Below are positions 21,556 through 33,378 of a DNA stretch of 64,000 nucleotides, piece by piece. Made by a program: the position numbers and the translations under genes. The notes below the pieces were generated by a model, which had not been told where the DNA came from, made no database searches, and worked only from the letters and a program-made list of their open reading frames with translations. The stretch's first letter is position 1. Each line of letters starts with the position of its first letter. The stretch is taken from contig JASXTE010000017.1 in NCBI GenBank assembly GCA_030280995.1, positions 21,381,998 to 21,445,997 on the forward strand. The letters run 5' to 3'. This DNA is from Hemileia vastatrix (Eukaryota > Basidiomycota > Pucciniomycetes > Pucciniales > Zaghouaniaceae).

Positions 21556-24500
21556 GTAACTTACCCTCTCAGATTGGACATAATACTGATAATTACAATA
21601 TAGGCAATTCTATTGATATTAAATCTGTACAAAAAATAGAGGAGGATTTAAGAAATTTAGGTTTTAGAGTAGATACACCTGACTTGTCTTTTGTCCACAA
21701 TAACAGTACTATTTACAATGATAATACAGTTAATCCTCAGTTGCAACCACCTACTTTTGAGATGAGAAGTTCACAGGAGAGTGAGAGAATTGAAAAGGAG
21801 GACATGGAATATTTTAACAATAATCCAACTTTCCATAGAATTGTTTCAGCATTGTGGAATAGAATAACTGATTGTGAGGAACAAACAGTTAAGCTCACTA
21901 GTGATAAAATTTCATCCTTGACATAAAACATTTCTCAATTAGCAACATGTAACAAAGAATTAGAGAAAGAACATTTGTCTCTAACTCTTAAATATGATTC
22001 ATTGAGTAATAAATATAATGACCTTTCAAACAAATTTTGTGAGTTAGAAAAATTATATGAAACACATTTATTAAAAACTGAATCAAGAACAAAGTTATCT
22101 TTTTCCCAGACAAATCAAAGTGTCTCTGAGTTTCTACAAAGATTAACTAAAGTTGAGATTGAAACTGCCAATATACTGATGAACCAGGATAATCATAAGT
22201 ATAATCAATATAATAATAATCCTTTAATTGGCAAAAGTGAATCTCTTTCCTTCCCTATCCCACCACAATTAAAACCATCTGGTGGTAGTGTCAAATCTGA
22301 AAATGTAAGTCACAAATCCGTGCAGGAAAAAATACAAGACCATTTATTAAAAGTTAATGAGTTGTTGAATTTACCTAAGATTAGTGAGATAAAATCCAAT
22401 CTGAAAAACTGGCCTAAGATAGATCAGTACCCAACTTATGATGGGGAAGCCAGCTCTGATTGGCAACATTTTATTCAAAGAATTGACAACTTGAAATTCT
22501 CATATAAGCTACCAGATGAAGAGATAACATCAAAATTAATTTCTTTATTTAAGGATGTTGCTTTATTATGGTTTGAAGCTGTCTTAAGTGAGGGTAGAGA
22601 CTACTCTTGGGCTGAATGGAAATAACTTATTGAAAAACAATTTGGAGGTTCTAAATTCAGGCTCATTCAGCAGAGACTTTATGAGAAGACTAGGTATAAT
22701 CCGTTGAATGGTGACAAGCCTATGGTATTTTTAATGAATTTAAACAAAATATTAAAAGCCATTGAGCCTCATATGGATTTTAACTTATGTAAAGATAAGA
22801 TAATATACAAATTACCTATATCTGTCAGAGAAATTGTTGTAGCTAGAACATTAAATGTTACTGAATATTCTGACTTTATTAATATTTGCAATGAAATATT
22901 ATTAAACCATAAGTATGAATCAAGGTATTCCACTTATAAGCAAAATGTTGAACCTGTAAAAACACAGAATTCAAAAACACTTCAGGAGAAGCAGAAAAAA
23001 CCTACTGCACCTGTAGTACCTAAAAAGTATGAAACAAATACTTGTTATAAGTGTAACAAACCTTGGGTCAAAGGTCACAAATGTGAGAAAAACATAAATA
23101 TTGTTGAAAATCAACGTGATTCTGAAACTGAAACTGAAAAAAGTAAAGAATCAAGTGATTATGACAGCAATATCTCATATAGTGATGAAAATGAAGTCTG
23201 TATGTTGGAAGATGATTTGTCCATCTTTGAAAATCCAATATTAAATATGGACTCAAATGAATCTTTAATGAATTTTGAGGATGCTGAAATCATTAAGGAT
23301 ATACAAGCTGATAACTTTAGAATGAAACCTATCACGGTTCCAGCTATCATTTCTGGTGAAAGTGTTAATATAGTATTGGACACAGGAGCTGCTGGTTCAG
23401 TTGTTTCCACTAATACATTACAGAAAATTGATAGTGAATATAAGTTTAAGCTTGAACCACTTCAGAATAAAAATTGGAGAGGTTTTGGATCAGTACTACT
23501 CCCCATTGGTAAATACAAAGCTGCTGTTTTCTTTAAACACCAACATTGTTATGTAAGGGTAACTTGTGACTTTGTAGTAATGGATAATACAAATTGTAGT
23601 AACTGTTTTATCATTGGAAATGATATTCTGACTAAATTTGGTGTAAAATTAGACCCTGCTAATAACAATTTTACAATTGGCATGAATGGTAAGAGGAAAT
23701 TTAAAATAAATTCTTTTAACACAGTCTTACACATTGAGTCAGTAACGAATTCCCCGTCTAAAGGAAGAGAATCCAATGAGATGGAACTTCTGGAAACAGA
23801 AATTTCAAAAGCATCATTTGGCACTCAGATAAGTGAAACTGAGAAAGATAATATTTTGGAATTAATTAAAGCTTTTCCAATGGCTTTTGCACATGGTACA
23901 AATGAAGTTGGCCTTGTAAAAGATCATGAAATGAAGATTAGTTTAACCTGTGATATGGATAATATTCCTGCTAGTCTTAAAAAGAAACCGTACCCTGCTT
24001 CACCAATGAACAGGAAAGACATAGAGGATAATATTAAGAAGTTATTAAAAATGAACATTCTTGAGAAGGTTGAAACTACACCAAAATATTGTGTGATATC
24101 ACCAGTGCTAATTTCTTATGAACAAGATAAAGCAAGACTGTGCGGTGATTATAGAGCCTTAAATACATTTACAGTAGATGATATTTATCCCTTTCCAAGG
24201 ATTGCCTCTATACATGCTACCCTTAAAGGTGCTAAATATATAAGTTGCCTAGATGGAAATAAAGGGTACCATCAAATTCCTGTTGAAAAGAATTCACAGA
24301 ACTTTTTGTTGATAACAACACACATGGGAATTTATAAGTATTTCAGAATGCCATTTGGACCAAAAAATGCTCCATCAGTATTTCAGAAGTTAATGGATAT
24401 AACATTCCATAATGAAATGATTGAGGGATGGTTAATGGTATACATTGATGACATAATAGTGTTCTCTAAATCTTTTGATGAACACTTAATCCATTTAAGG

Positions 24501-26876
24501 AAAGTATTTCAGAAAATGGATGAAATAAAAATGACCCTTGCATTGAAAAAATGTAAATTTGGGTTTGAATCTTTAAAAGTGCTTGGTCATATTGTATCTG
24601 GCTTACAAATATGTGTAGACCAAAATAAAGTGGCTTCAATAAAGAATATTGGCATTCCTCAAAATGTGGAGGATGTACAATCTTTTCTTGGAATGTGTGG
24701 TTATTATAGACAATATATAAAAAACTACCAATCAATTGCTGCACCACTGACCACACTGATAAAGAAATCAGAAGCTTTCATTTGGAATAATGAAAGACAA
24801 CAAGCTTTTGATAAGTTAAAAGAATGTTTAATGACAGCTCCTATCTTGGGTTTACCAGATTTTCAATTACCTTCTGTATTATATACAGATGCAAGTTTTA
24901 TTGGACTGGGTGCTGCTTTACATCAAAAACAACTTATTGAAGGTAAAATTTCACAAGTAGTAATCTGCTATATCTCATGTACTCTGAGAAGTGGTGAATT
25001 GAAATATGGTGCTACTCAACTTGAATGTTTGGCAGTAGTATGGGCTCTTGAAAAGCTACATTATTACCTTGAAGACCAAAAATTTGAGTTAATAACTGAC
25101 TGTAGTGCAGTTAAGTCACTCTTAAACATGAAAACTCCTAATAGACACATGTTTAGATAGCAATTAGCTGTACAAGAATACAGAGGCTGGATGACTATTA
25201 CACATAGAGCAGGAACCTTGCACTCTAATGTAGTTCTGTTATCTAGAGTACCTCTGCCTAATAATGATGATAATCCTGCTTATGTTCCTGAGTCAGAGAT
25301 TATTAACATTTATGGCATTTATATTGTAGATCTTGAGGATGAATTTATGCAATCAATTCTTGATAATTATAATTCAGATGCTGACTTAAGTAAATTAACT
25401 ACAATATTAAATGATCCATCTAATGCTTCAATGAATGTTTTAATAAAAACATTACCAATTAAATATAAAGAGGCAATAGAAAAAGGAAAATTTTCCATTG
25501 AGGATGGTTTTATATATTACAGGAAAAAATTAAGTAATGTAATTGTTATTCCCCCTTCAATGAAGGAGTTAATTTTAAGTATATGTCATGATGATATATT
25601 AGCAGGTCATTTTGACTACCATAAAACATTAACCAGAGTAAAAAACACAGCTTGGTGGATTAACATGTCTGAGGATGTTCAGAAATATGTTGAAACATGT
25701 GATTCTTGTCAAAAATCTAAAAGATTAACAGGAAAAAGAGCTGGTTTATTACAACAAATTGAGCAACCAAAAGCTCCATGGGAGATCATTAACATGGACT
25801 TTGTAACAGGTTTGCCAATAGCAGGGCATAAGAGTTATAACTCCTGCTGGGTAATTGTAGATAGATTTACAAAGATGTGTAAATTTATTCCTACCCACAA
25901 AGAGGTTTCTGCAAAGGACTTAGCTTTTTTATGGTGGACACAAATGTTAAATACAGCAGGTTTCCCCAAAGAAATAGTTTCTGACAGAGATCCTAAATTT
26001 ACTTCTGAGTTCTGGACGTCACTTATGGATGTTTCAGGGTGTCAATTATAACTTTCTACAGCACACCATCCACAAACTGATGGGCTAGCAGAAAGAATGA
26101 TACAAACCTTAGAAGATATGATAAGAAGATACTGTGCTTTTGGTCTTAATTTTAAAGACAATGACAAATTCACACATGATTGGGTAACCCTTATCCCAGG
26201 TTTAGAATTTGCATATAATAGTACAGTCCATTCTGTCACTGGCAAAAAGCCATTTGAGTTATGGTTGGGTTATGTACCTAATACCCCTTCTAAAACTCTT
26301 AATAAGTTACCTAGATTGGATATTCATCCAGGTACTAAATCTTTTCTTCAGATGCAGAAATTATGCAGAAAACATGCTCAAGAATGTATAAATAAGGCTT
26401 TTGAGTATGAAAAGAAAAGATGGGATAAAGCCCATAAAGAAAAAATGTTCAAAGGGGGTGATGAAGTCCTTATTTCAACGCTACATTTCAATTTAAATGG
26501 TAATGTTAAATTGAAGGATCCATTCATTGGACCATTTGTAGTTAAAAAGATGGTTGGTAATAATGCTGTTGAGGTTATTCTATATGCACCTTATGATAGA
26601 ATACATCCAGTATTTCCTATTTCTCTTATAAAACCATACCATTCTAATGATACTGCTCTGTTTCCAAGAAGATCAGGAAGGCATAAACAGCAACCTGAAG
26701 AAATAGTGGAAAAGGCAGAAATTGAAAAGATACTTAAAAAGAGAAACCTTACTAAAGAAAAGGGAGTTGAGTATCTATTATGATTTAAAAATAAATCAAG
26801 TGAATATGACCAGTGGATTCCAGAAAATAAAATCTCTGATCTTAAAAATCTCTTGAAAAAATTTAAATCTAAATAA
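21417..26876 (+). pseudogene. Gag-Pol ORF2 of element B, five in-frame stops
   Basis: A single frame from ATG 21417 (MEMGL, the same start as in element C) to TAA 26874-26876, about 1820 codons. Order: coiled-coil region, capsid-like region (LDQYPTYDG-like, SDWQHFIQRID), zinc knuckle CYKCNKPWVKGHKC, protease VLDTGAAGSVVS, RT with MVYIDDIIVFS, RNase H with YTDASFIGLGAAL, integrase zinc finger (HDDILAGHF to CDSCQKSK) and D,D,E residues (NMDFVTGLP, VSDRDPKFT, DGLAERMIQ), then a C-terminal chromodomain-like segment (AEIEKILKKR ... YDQWIP). Stops lie at 21924, 22623, 25158, 26049 and 26781. No indel disturbs the frame. Confidence 0.88.
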
Positions 26877-26980
26877 TACTGTTCATTCAGTATATGTATT
26901 ATAAAAATTATTTTTTTATTTTATTATTTCACTCCTTAGTTTTAATTAAAATGTCTTAACATTTTTTTATTGTTTTTTTT

Positions 26981-26993
26981 GGGGGTGAGGGAG
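26981..26993 (+). promoter_or_regulatory. Polypurine tract of element B
   Basis: GGGGGTGAGGGAG immediately before the 3' LTR. Element C has AGTGAGGGAG at the same place on its own strand. Confidence 0.8.
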
Positions 26994-28168
26994 TGTCAGC
27001 ATAAATATCATTAGGACTGAGTATTTCTTATGCTTAAAGTAAGATAAACTTAAGTAGATTAAGCTTATATCTTAAAAATAAGGTTAAAATAATAATATAT
27101 ATTATTTTATTATATATATATATAATTATTATTCTATTATATAACTTATAATAGTTTAAATAGCTTATCCATGGCCTAATAATATTTATTAAGTTGTTAA
27201 TGGAGTCATAATATACTTATCTTAAGTGATATGAAGTAATTATTGACATACATAAGCTTATATGTATACATAAATCTCATATTCAGTGAAATATGCAGTA
27301 TATTATGTATATTTAGGTATATAAGTGAGTTTTAGCCCCTTAATAGCCTATAACCTTTGTTTTTCTGCTTATTTTAGGTCATATGGACGAAATCAGTTGA
27401 CTCACAACGCCTACAGAAGCATAGACACCTATATCAGGCGCATACACCCAGTTTGGACAACTAAAATTACTTCCTTGGATGGTTATTCACGGATTTATGG
27501 GTTGGAAGGATGTTTCTGGGTTAATATGGATGCTTGGGGATGTTATTGGGGGCTTGGAAATTTTATTTGTTTCCTTTATATGCTTTTAGTTTCATTAAAT
27601 CTCTTTTTGATTATTTATTTTACCTGTTTCTTTATGGTATCCGCTTTAATCTGGGTTTTCTATTTATGGTATGGATCTGTGTTATTATTAATAGTGATGG
27701 AGGGTTCTTACTGGAGGTCTGGGTGTTGAAACTGCTTGAAGTGGACGCCATGGGGAGGTGATGGGCCCTCACAGTGCTGTAATTGCCGGGGATAGCAGTG
27801 ACATCATCTGGATTGAAGGTCTATGCACTCCAGTGGATTTGGGTATAAGTAAGGAGGGATTTCGACGGTTTATCATCATCATTCAATTACTACATTTCAA
27901 ACAACCACTACAATACAATTATTAGCATTCAGAAATATATTATAAAGCCCTTATAAATTGATATTATCTTTATATAAGCTATAACTATATTTTATTCTTC
28001 TATTTTCCACCACTAGCACGCATTTAAATCCAAGTATTGTGAGTTTTATTTGAGTATAACTATTCTAATAGTCTTCCCCTGAGGTTTAATCACTAATTCA
28101 TAATCAATAAGTAGTAGGACCATAAAAATTACTATTATATCATACTTATATACTAGACTATACTGACA
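26994..28168 (+). repeat. 3' LTR of element B
   Basis: TGTCAGC to ACTATACTGACA, matching the 5' LTR. The terminal TGTCA and TGACA form the usual short inverted repeat. Confidence 0.9.
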
Positions 28169-28201
28169 AGGCCTATAGCTAGCACTATAGGATTGTCTAC
28201 A

Positions 28202-28835
28202 ACATCTATATTAATATTGACCAAACTTCAACCTCCTTGAAAATTTATTCATCATTTATAATTCCTTGATAATCTTTTCTTTTTATCTACTTATTTAATC
28301 ATCTTCATATTTATTTTACTATGTATTTTAACATCTACATAAGATTCTATTATATTCTCAAGTTTTATGGTACGGTGCTTGTTTTATCTATGTAATTCTT
28401 ATTGGCTTCACGATCAACTACATATCTTTCTTTCAGTCTCAATACATCAATATACATTGTTAACAAAAACCTTTTAAGTAAGATTACTCCCTTTTTGTAA
28501 ACTTCACTATCTATCTCTATACTACTTTTCTTAATTTAGTGGAACCTCTTTATTCAATTACTTTATGGTGCTCTCACATAGATCCTTACATACACATACC
28601 TCCATAACACTTTTTTTATAACATTCTTTACCATCATTTTTTTCCTTTAACTCATAGCCATCATTTTACTCTACCTTTTCACACTACTTTTCCAAAGTTT
28701 CAGAACCTACATTTTATATAATCAATATTTTCACCTTTTAAAAAATCCTTAATATTATTTTTATTTAATATTTTTATTACCATCTTCTTCATCATATTTT
28801 CTTCTTAAGAGATTTATCAACACTTTTCTGATAAG
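28202..28835. other. AT-rich DNA without recognisable feature
   Basis: Follows the ACAT duplication of the solo LTR. Very AT-rich, with TTT-rich runs and many stops in all frames. It may include the 3' end of the oxygenase pseudogene, but nothing specific was recognised. Confidence 0.5.
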
Positions 28836-29626
28836 TTATGAGTTGTTCATGATCTTTATCTGCCAGATTTTCTTTTGTAGTGTCATTTCAATTTTTTCTT
28901 TTAAGAATTTTAGCTTTGTCATTTTGTCTTTTGTTGCAATGTACTGTGGAACATCTATTTCTAGACGAGGAAAATTTCCAAGTCCTTTGAATAGCTTCTT
29001 GGAAACTAGAATTGATGATCTCAGACGTGTGAACCCTTCTTCCTCATTAAATTTTGACATGTAATGCAGTACTTCATTCACTGGCCAAAGTATTAACCAT
29101 AGTCCACCACAGTTGTTAAAGTTAATTTTTGTCTCCAACTCTGGGAAAATAAACTCTCCTCCTTCTTGTCATGGTTTATTCTTATTGTATGGGTGCTCAT
29201 CTAGTTCATTTTTATACATATTTTTGGGGTACCAAATCCCAAATGTATATCCAATCCCATCCCTATTGCAGTGCAGAGTTTTACTGTATCCATCACCATT
29301 AATCCCCATGGTCCATGTCAGATTTCCAAAAAATGAGTCCTCTTTCTCTTCCCAACCCGGTAAATTAAACTCTTTTGACGATTCCCGTGATTCTTCATAT
29401 AACTCCTTGGAAAACAACTGTAAAAAAATCTATAAAAAATAGATGATTGTTTTTTTGCTTGATCTCTTTCAGCTTTAGTAATTTTTTTATTCACATATTT
29501 CCCTAATACAGCCTATTAATTTTTAAATAATTGGAAAACATGAAAAAATTCTAACTTAAATTAAGAGGAATTAAGCATCCCATCAAAATTCCATCAGCAA
29601 ACATTACTCCACTTTCTTGTGGTCCA
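28836..29626 (-). pseudogene. Tet/JBP-like 2OG-Fe(II) oxygenase fragment, C-terminal part
   Basis: Read right to left. A segment with TLHCNRDGIGYTFGIWYP, then GGEFIFPEL, LILWPVNEVLHYMSKF and GFTRLRSSILVSKKL resembles the double-stranded beta-helix of the Tet-like oxygenases expanded in rust and mushroom genomes. Family features visible: a first His with a nearby acidic position, a GG-x-F-x-FP box, a distal His, and an Arg for 2-oxoglutarate. The usual H-x-D is H-C-N here, and an in-frame TGA sits at about 29166-29168. A 3' splice acceptor (TTTTTTACAG) lies before 29417, so 29418-29540 or so is probably intron. The gene continues across element E at 61154. Family call from memory, moderately sure. 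Confidence 0.55.
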
Positions 29627-30431
29627 TGTCATGCACCACATGACACTCAAGGCAAAAGCAGCTCATTAAATCAATAATAAGAGGTTTTAAATCCATACTC
29701 AAAGCGCAGAAAGCAATTCTCCAAAGCAACTGCAAATTTCCTTTGTGTACTAGCTATTCAACCGGGCTAGCCTAAACTCTAAATCTAAATTATTCAATCT
29801 CTCAATAGTGTGTCTTAGTCTTTTTTCTCAATAAGCGACGCACAGCAAAATAGTCAATGTAATAGTACATTAAAAGGTTTATGAAATCTCTGTGGATTAT
29901 TAAGGGGTAGTGAGCATGGACGGAATGGTTAGTGGAGGATTAAGGGGTTAATGGATGTTAGTAAGGAGGGTTCAGGTGTAACGGGTGTATTTTTAATGCT
30001 CTGTGGTGTGTGGAATAGTGGATGGGTATGAGGTCAATGCGAGGAGGAGTAAAGGTTATAAAAGGGGTTGGGTTTTTGGTTTGATACTCTTTAGAATTAA
30101 ATTATAAAACATATTTATAGTTAATAGTGGTAAAAGCTTTTAAGTTAAATCATTATTATTGTATCTTTCTTTATTTTCTCAATAATCATTTATAAATCCT
30201 AAATCTTTGATTGTTGAGTTTCCAACCCTTCGTGAGATCTTAAGAATTTTAATATTACCTCTCAATTATATTAGAATCCTTCTTGAACATAACTTGAAGC
30301 AGTAGTTCTTCCTTCAAGTGATCTTTGAATCACTTCCTTGAATCATTCCTCTGTGCTTCGAAGAAGTCCCTAAACTCCTCACCTCACTTACACGAACATC
30401 TTTGACCTTGTGCGTAGGTCGTCTGGTGAGA
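29627..30431 (+). repeat. 5' LTR of element E (about 805 bp)
   Basis: Starts TGTCATGCACC and ends GGTCGTCTGGTGAGA. Matches 60346-61148 along its length. The LTR has a CATGACAC-like start forming a terminal inverted TGTCA/TGACA pair in the 3' copy. Primer site not assigned. Confidence 0.88.
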
Positions 30432-30508
30432 GCATAATTTAATTCTCAGTAGTTCTCATTCTTTGCACTACTACATCCCTTTTCAGGTTTTTTCTCTAAA
30501 TTCTTAAA

Positions 30509-31011
30509 ATGGCACCTGTTCAACACACTCCTCCTACAGGAACTACTACTAGAGCTCACGCCAGAGGCAGGCCAACAGCCACATGGCCTGTTTCCCGCAC
30601 TCACTCCTTGGAGCCACTTGACCTTAGGGAACGGCATCATTCAGTCCAATATGTAGAAGACATCCCACAAGATTTTGATGATTCTAGTGATGATAAAGAA
30701 GGAGAGGATACAATGCACAAAGCACCATCTGCCCCTGCTAATCACCGTTCTGGTCAGCCTTCAGAACCTGAACCATCTAATTCTCTGGAAGATTTCATGA
30801 GACTTTTCATGAAGACTCTTTCTTATTCAAGGTCTTAAGATGGATCTAAATTCAAAACTCCTTCCATGAAATCTCCTGATAAATTCGATGGATAACATCC
30901 AGACAGATTGCGGCCCTTCTTGCAAACCTGCAAGCTCCTGTTCCATAATGACCCTCGAACCTTCAATAAAGACCGATTGAAGGTTTTTTACGCTTCTTCA
31001 TTCCTAGCCGG
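30509..31011 (+). pseudogene. Gag of element E, N-terminal piece
   Basis: ATG at 30509 (MAPVQHTPPTGTTTR). A disordered, charged N-terminus is followed after a stop (30836-30838) by KTPSMKSPDKFDG, PFLQTCKLLFHNDP and KVFYASSFLAG, the start of a Ty3 capsid fold as I recall it from rust-fungus elements. A second stop interrupts FDG-HPDRL. The frame is cut at the CCGG target site of the reversed solo LTR and resumes at 32144. Confidence 0.75.
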
Positions 31012-32139
31012 TATGGTAAGGTAAACTCTTACAGTCGCCTTGTTGTAAGCAGAATCCGGAGAAGATATGTGAATTTAGTTGAAAACCCCGTCCTTCCAAT
31101 AAAAATAACAAAGTGGGAATTCTAAATCACTAAGCTAACCAGTCTACTTGGATCTGATTGATAAAAAATAATGAAACTCTAATATGTTTAGTGCTTATTG
31201 AGATTTAATGAAAGTGGCTGTTGAGAATAGAAATACTGATTACAACAATTAAGGTGTACCAGTGAAAGATCTGAAAAGATTGACTTTTATATTTTTATAA
31301 TTATTTGAATTTTTATGAGACAGCAATAATCAAGTCCCAGTGATGAAGACCTTTCTAAAGATACCCTGTATGAAGTGTGATTTTAAAATGTTGAGTAGTA
31401 TTTCTAAATGTTATATGTATATAAATATAAAGTTATAAGGGTATTACAAATTTATTTAATTTGTTGAGTAATAAAAAATGAGACTGTGGTGGTTAAAGAT
31501 AAAGCTGTATGATGTATCCCCCCCTCTCAATTTCGAGTTTGAGAGGCGCTTAAGTATTCCTAGTCACATGCCTAAGTTTTCCCCTCCAGAGCTCTCCCAG
31601 AGTCAATCCGGAGCCTGTACGGAGTCCATACGGAGTCGGAACGGAGTCCGTATGGAGTCCGTCCTGACTTCTGGACTCAATTAGAACCTTAAAAGCTATA
31701 ATTAAAATTCTAGAAAAATTACACATGATAGAGCTACTTTCCCTTTATATTCCAAACTTAATTTCGTAGTCTGCACAGCCCTAATTACCCCATGAAAATT
31801 CATCAAAGTTAAGTAATTTTCTGAAAACTTAAATATTTCTATAAAACTTTAAAATTCATTTAAAAATATAAGAAAAATAGTAAAAATTCTGGAAAAATTT
31901 CCCAAGGTTCTTGAGTGACTCGACTTGATACTAATAATTTTTTCAGACCGTAAAAATAAGTTTTCTCCATAAAATAAATTGTTTTTGTGCAGGCATTTGC
32001 TCGTGACCAATTTCTTCATATTTATATCTCAAATAAATTCAATAAAACCCTTTTATATAAAAATACTAACACCAATCTTGCACGCTGTAATAACTCCATT
32101 TACGTACTTAGGTGCCATACTAAACTTTAGGCTACCACA
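31012..32139 (-). repeat. Solo LTR of the element D family, reversed
   Basis: 1128 bp, from TATGGTAAGG to GGCTACCACA on the plus strand, the reverse complement of the element D LTR. Flanked by CCGG (31008-31011 and 32140-32143). It includes the CGG/CCG-rich block at about 31593-31680. It lies within Gag of element E and marks an earlier D-family insertion that lost its interior by LTR recombination. Confidence 0.9.
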
Positions 32140-32143
32140 CCGG

Positions 32144-32197
32144 AAAAGCAGCAAGATGGTTCAAACCTTATCTTCTCACGCTCTCTTCGACCAAAAC
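32144..32197 (+). pseudogene. Gag of element E, middle piece
   Basis: Fifty-four bases between two insertions encode KAARWFKPYLLTLFDQN, which continues the SSFLAG end of the previous piece. The last five bases (AAAAC) are the target duplication of element C. Confidence 0.7.
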
Positions 32198-33341
32198 TGT
32201 CGGCTGGTCGTCTAGAGGAAGGAGGAGGATAGAAGAAAGAAAGAGAGGAGGAGAAGGAGGAAAGGAGTATGGGTAATAAAACAAATAGAATTTAATAAAA
32301 TTATTTAATTTATTGAGAGAAAGGCAACGACGAGTGAGCTGAGAAGAGATAACAATTTGGTTTTATAAATATTAATATTATTTAAGTAAGAATTCTGCGC
32401 GGTAACCAATATAATTACTATCAGACTTAAAGCAACCTTTAAATTGTTATATAAAATTTTAATTAGAATTTTATTACTAATAAAAAGAATATAAACGTAA
32501 TATAAAAATTGTATTTAAATTGTTGAGTGTATAATAAGTGATGAGGCTACAGGGGATTATCCAAGGCCCTTTTATAGGAAATGGGTCCTCTGAAGCGCTA
32601 CTCTCTTTGTAAATACAATGATTAGAATGGAATATAACAACTATATCAAAAGAGTAAATGAAACATAACAATATAGAGAAAAACATGAAACAAATAATTA
32701 AAAGCCCAATCAAGAATCCAATTTCCCCGCCATTAATTCCCAAATCAGTAAGTGACAATAGTGAATAACTAAACAAGATTGGAAACATAGGAACTATGAG
32801 AAATATAATTCCAAACAGATGGTACATTCTGATTACAGGACATTTTAAGTGAAACAAAAAAAATAATTTGACGCAACAAAACAAGCAATTAATCTCAATT
32901 TAGTCCAAATTAATTTATTTGTTTTTTCTAACACAATTAAGGGTCAAAAGAAGCGTCCTTAATAATTGTTTAGTATCATATGAGAGGTATTAGTTAATAT
33001 ATAAATTTAAGTAATTAATTTAAATATATTATAAATCAAATTTACACTTGTAATTATAATATATGTTTTTTAATTAATTAAATATAAATTTATAATTATT
33101 AAAATACATAAAAATGCGCCATTATTTGTAGAATATATTATATTATGCTCAATTTAATTGTATATAAAAATATATATAACCAATAAATTTAATGTAACAT
33201 TTGTATATAATAAAATTCTTATATAATTTCATTATGCAATAAAATATTAAGTTATATTCATTAAATACAAGTCTTACCCACTCTTTAAGGTTTTATAATT
33301 TATATATCATTTACTGGACTCCTGGAATAGCCTGGCTGACA
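32198..33341 (-). repeat. 3' LTR of element C (1144 bp)
   Basis: On its own strand it starts TGTCAGCCAGGC and ends CCAGCCGACA. Matches 40263-41406. The adjacent polypurine tract on the minus strand is GAGTGAGGGAG (33342-33352). A 135-codon hydrophobic frame (32477-32884) in both LTRs is judged non-coding. Confidence 0.93.
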
Positions 33342-33378
33342 CTCCCTCACTCTAAAAAAAAACAATAAAAAAAAAATG

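Larger units (their letters stand above)
19323..28168 (+). mobile_element. Ty3 chromodomain-type retrotransposon, element B
   Basis: An 8.85-kb element with the 5-bp duplication AGGCC (19318-19322 and 28169-28173). Its LTRs are about 1175 bp. Gag has a 5' micro-intron; Gag-Pol is one collinear frame from 21417 to 26876 interrupted by five stops and no frameshift. It is homologous to element C over the whole coding region but has different LTRs. LTR difference by eye is about 20 substitutions and a few indels. Confidence 0.92.
18258..28201 (+). repeat. Solo LTR of the element A family, split by element B
   Basis: Segments 18258-19322 and 28174-28201 add up to 1093 bp, exactly the A-family LTR length, and run TGTGGTCTTCC to GATTGTCTACA. 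The 4-bp duplication ACAT flanks it (18254-18257 and 28202-28205). It is clearly more diverged from the element A LTRs than those are from each other. It arose by LTR-LTR recombination of an earlier A-family element, before element B inserted. Confidence 0.9.

Noticed and set aside
21417..26876. Stop-codon reassignment as the reason for in-frame stops in element B
   Set aside because: All three stop types occur, and sister element C encodes ordinary amino acids at the same sites without stops.
19323..28168. Antisense cargo genes in elements B and C
   Set aside because: The gap between Pol and the 3' LTR is only about 120 bp in B and under 40 bp in C; no minus-strand gene fits.
30446..30640. 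Minus-strand frame over the start of Gag of element E
   Set aside because: Shadow of the Gag frame; no Zn-cluster-like motif and not next to the 3' LTR.
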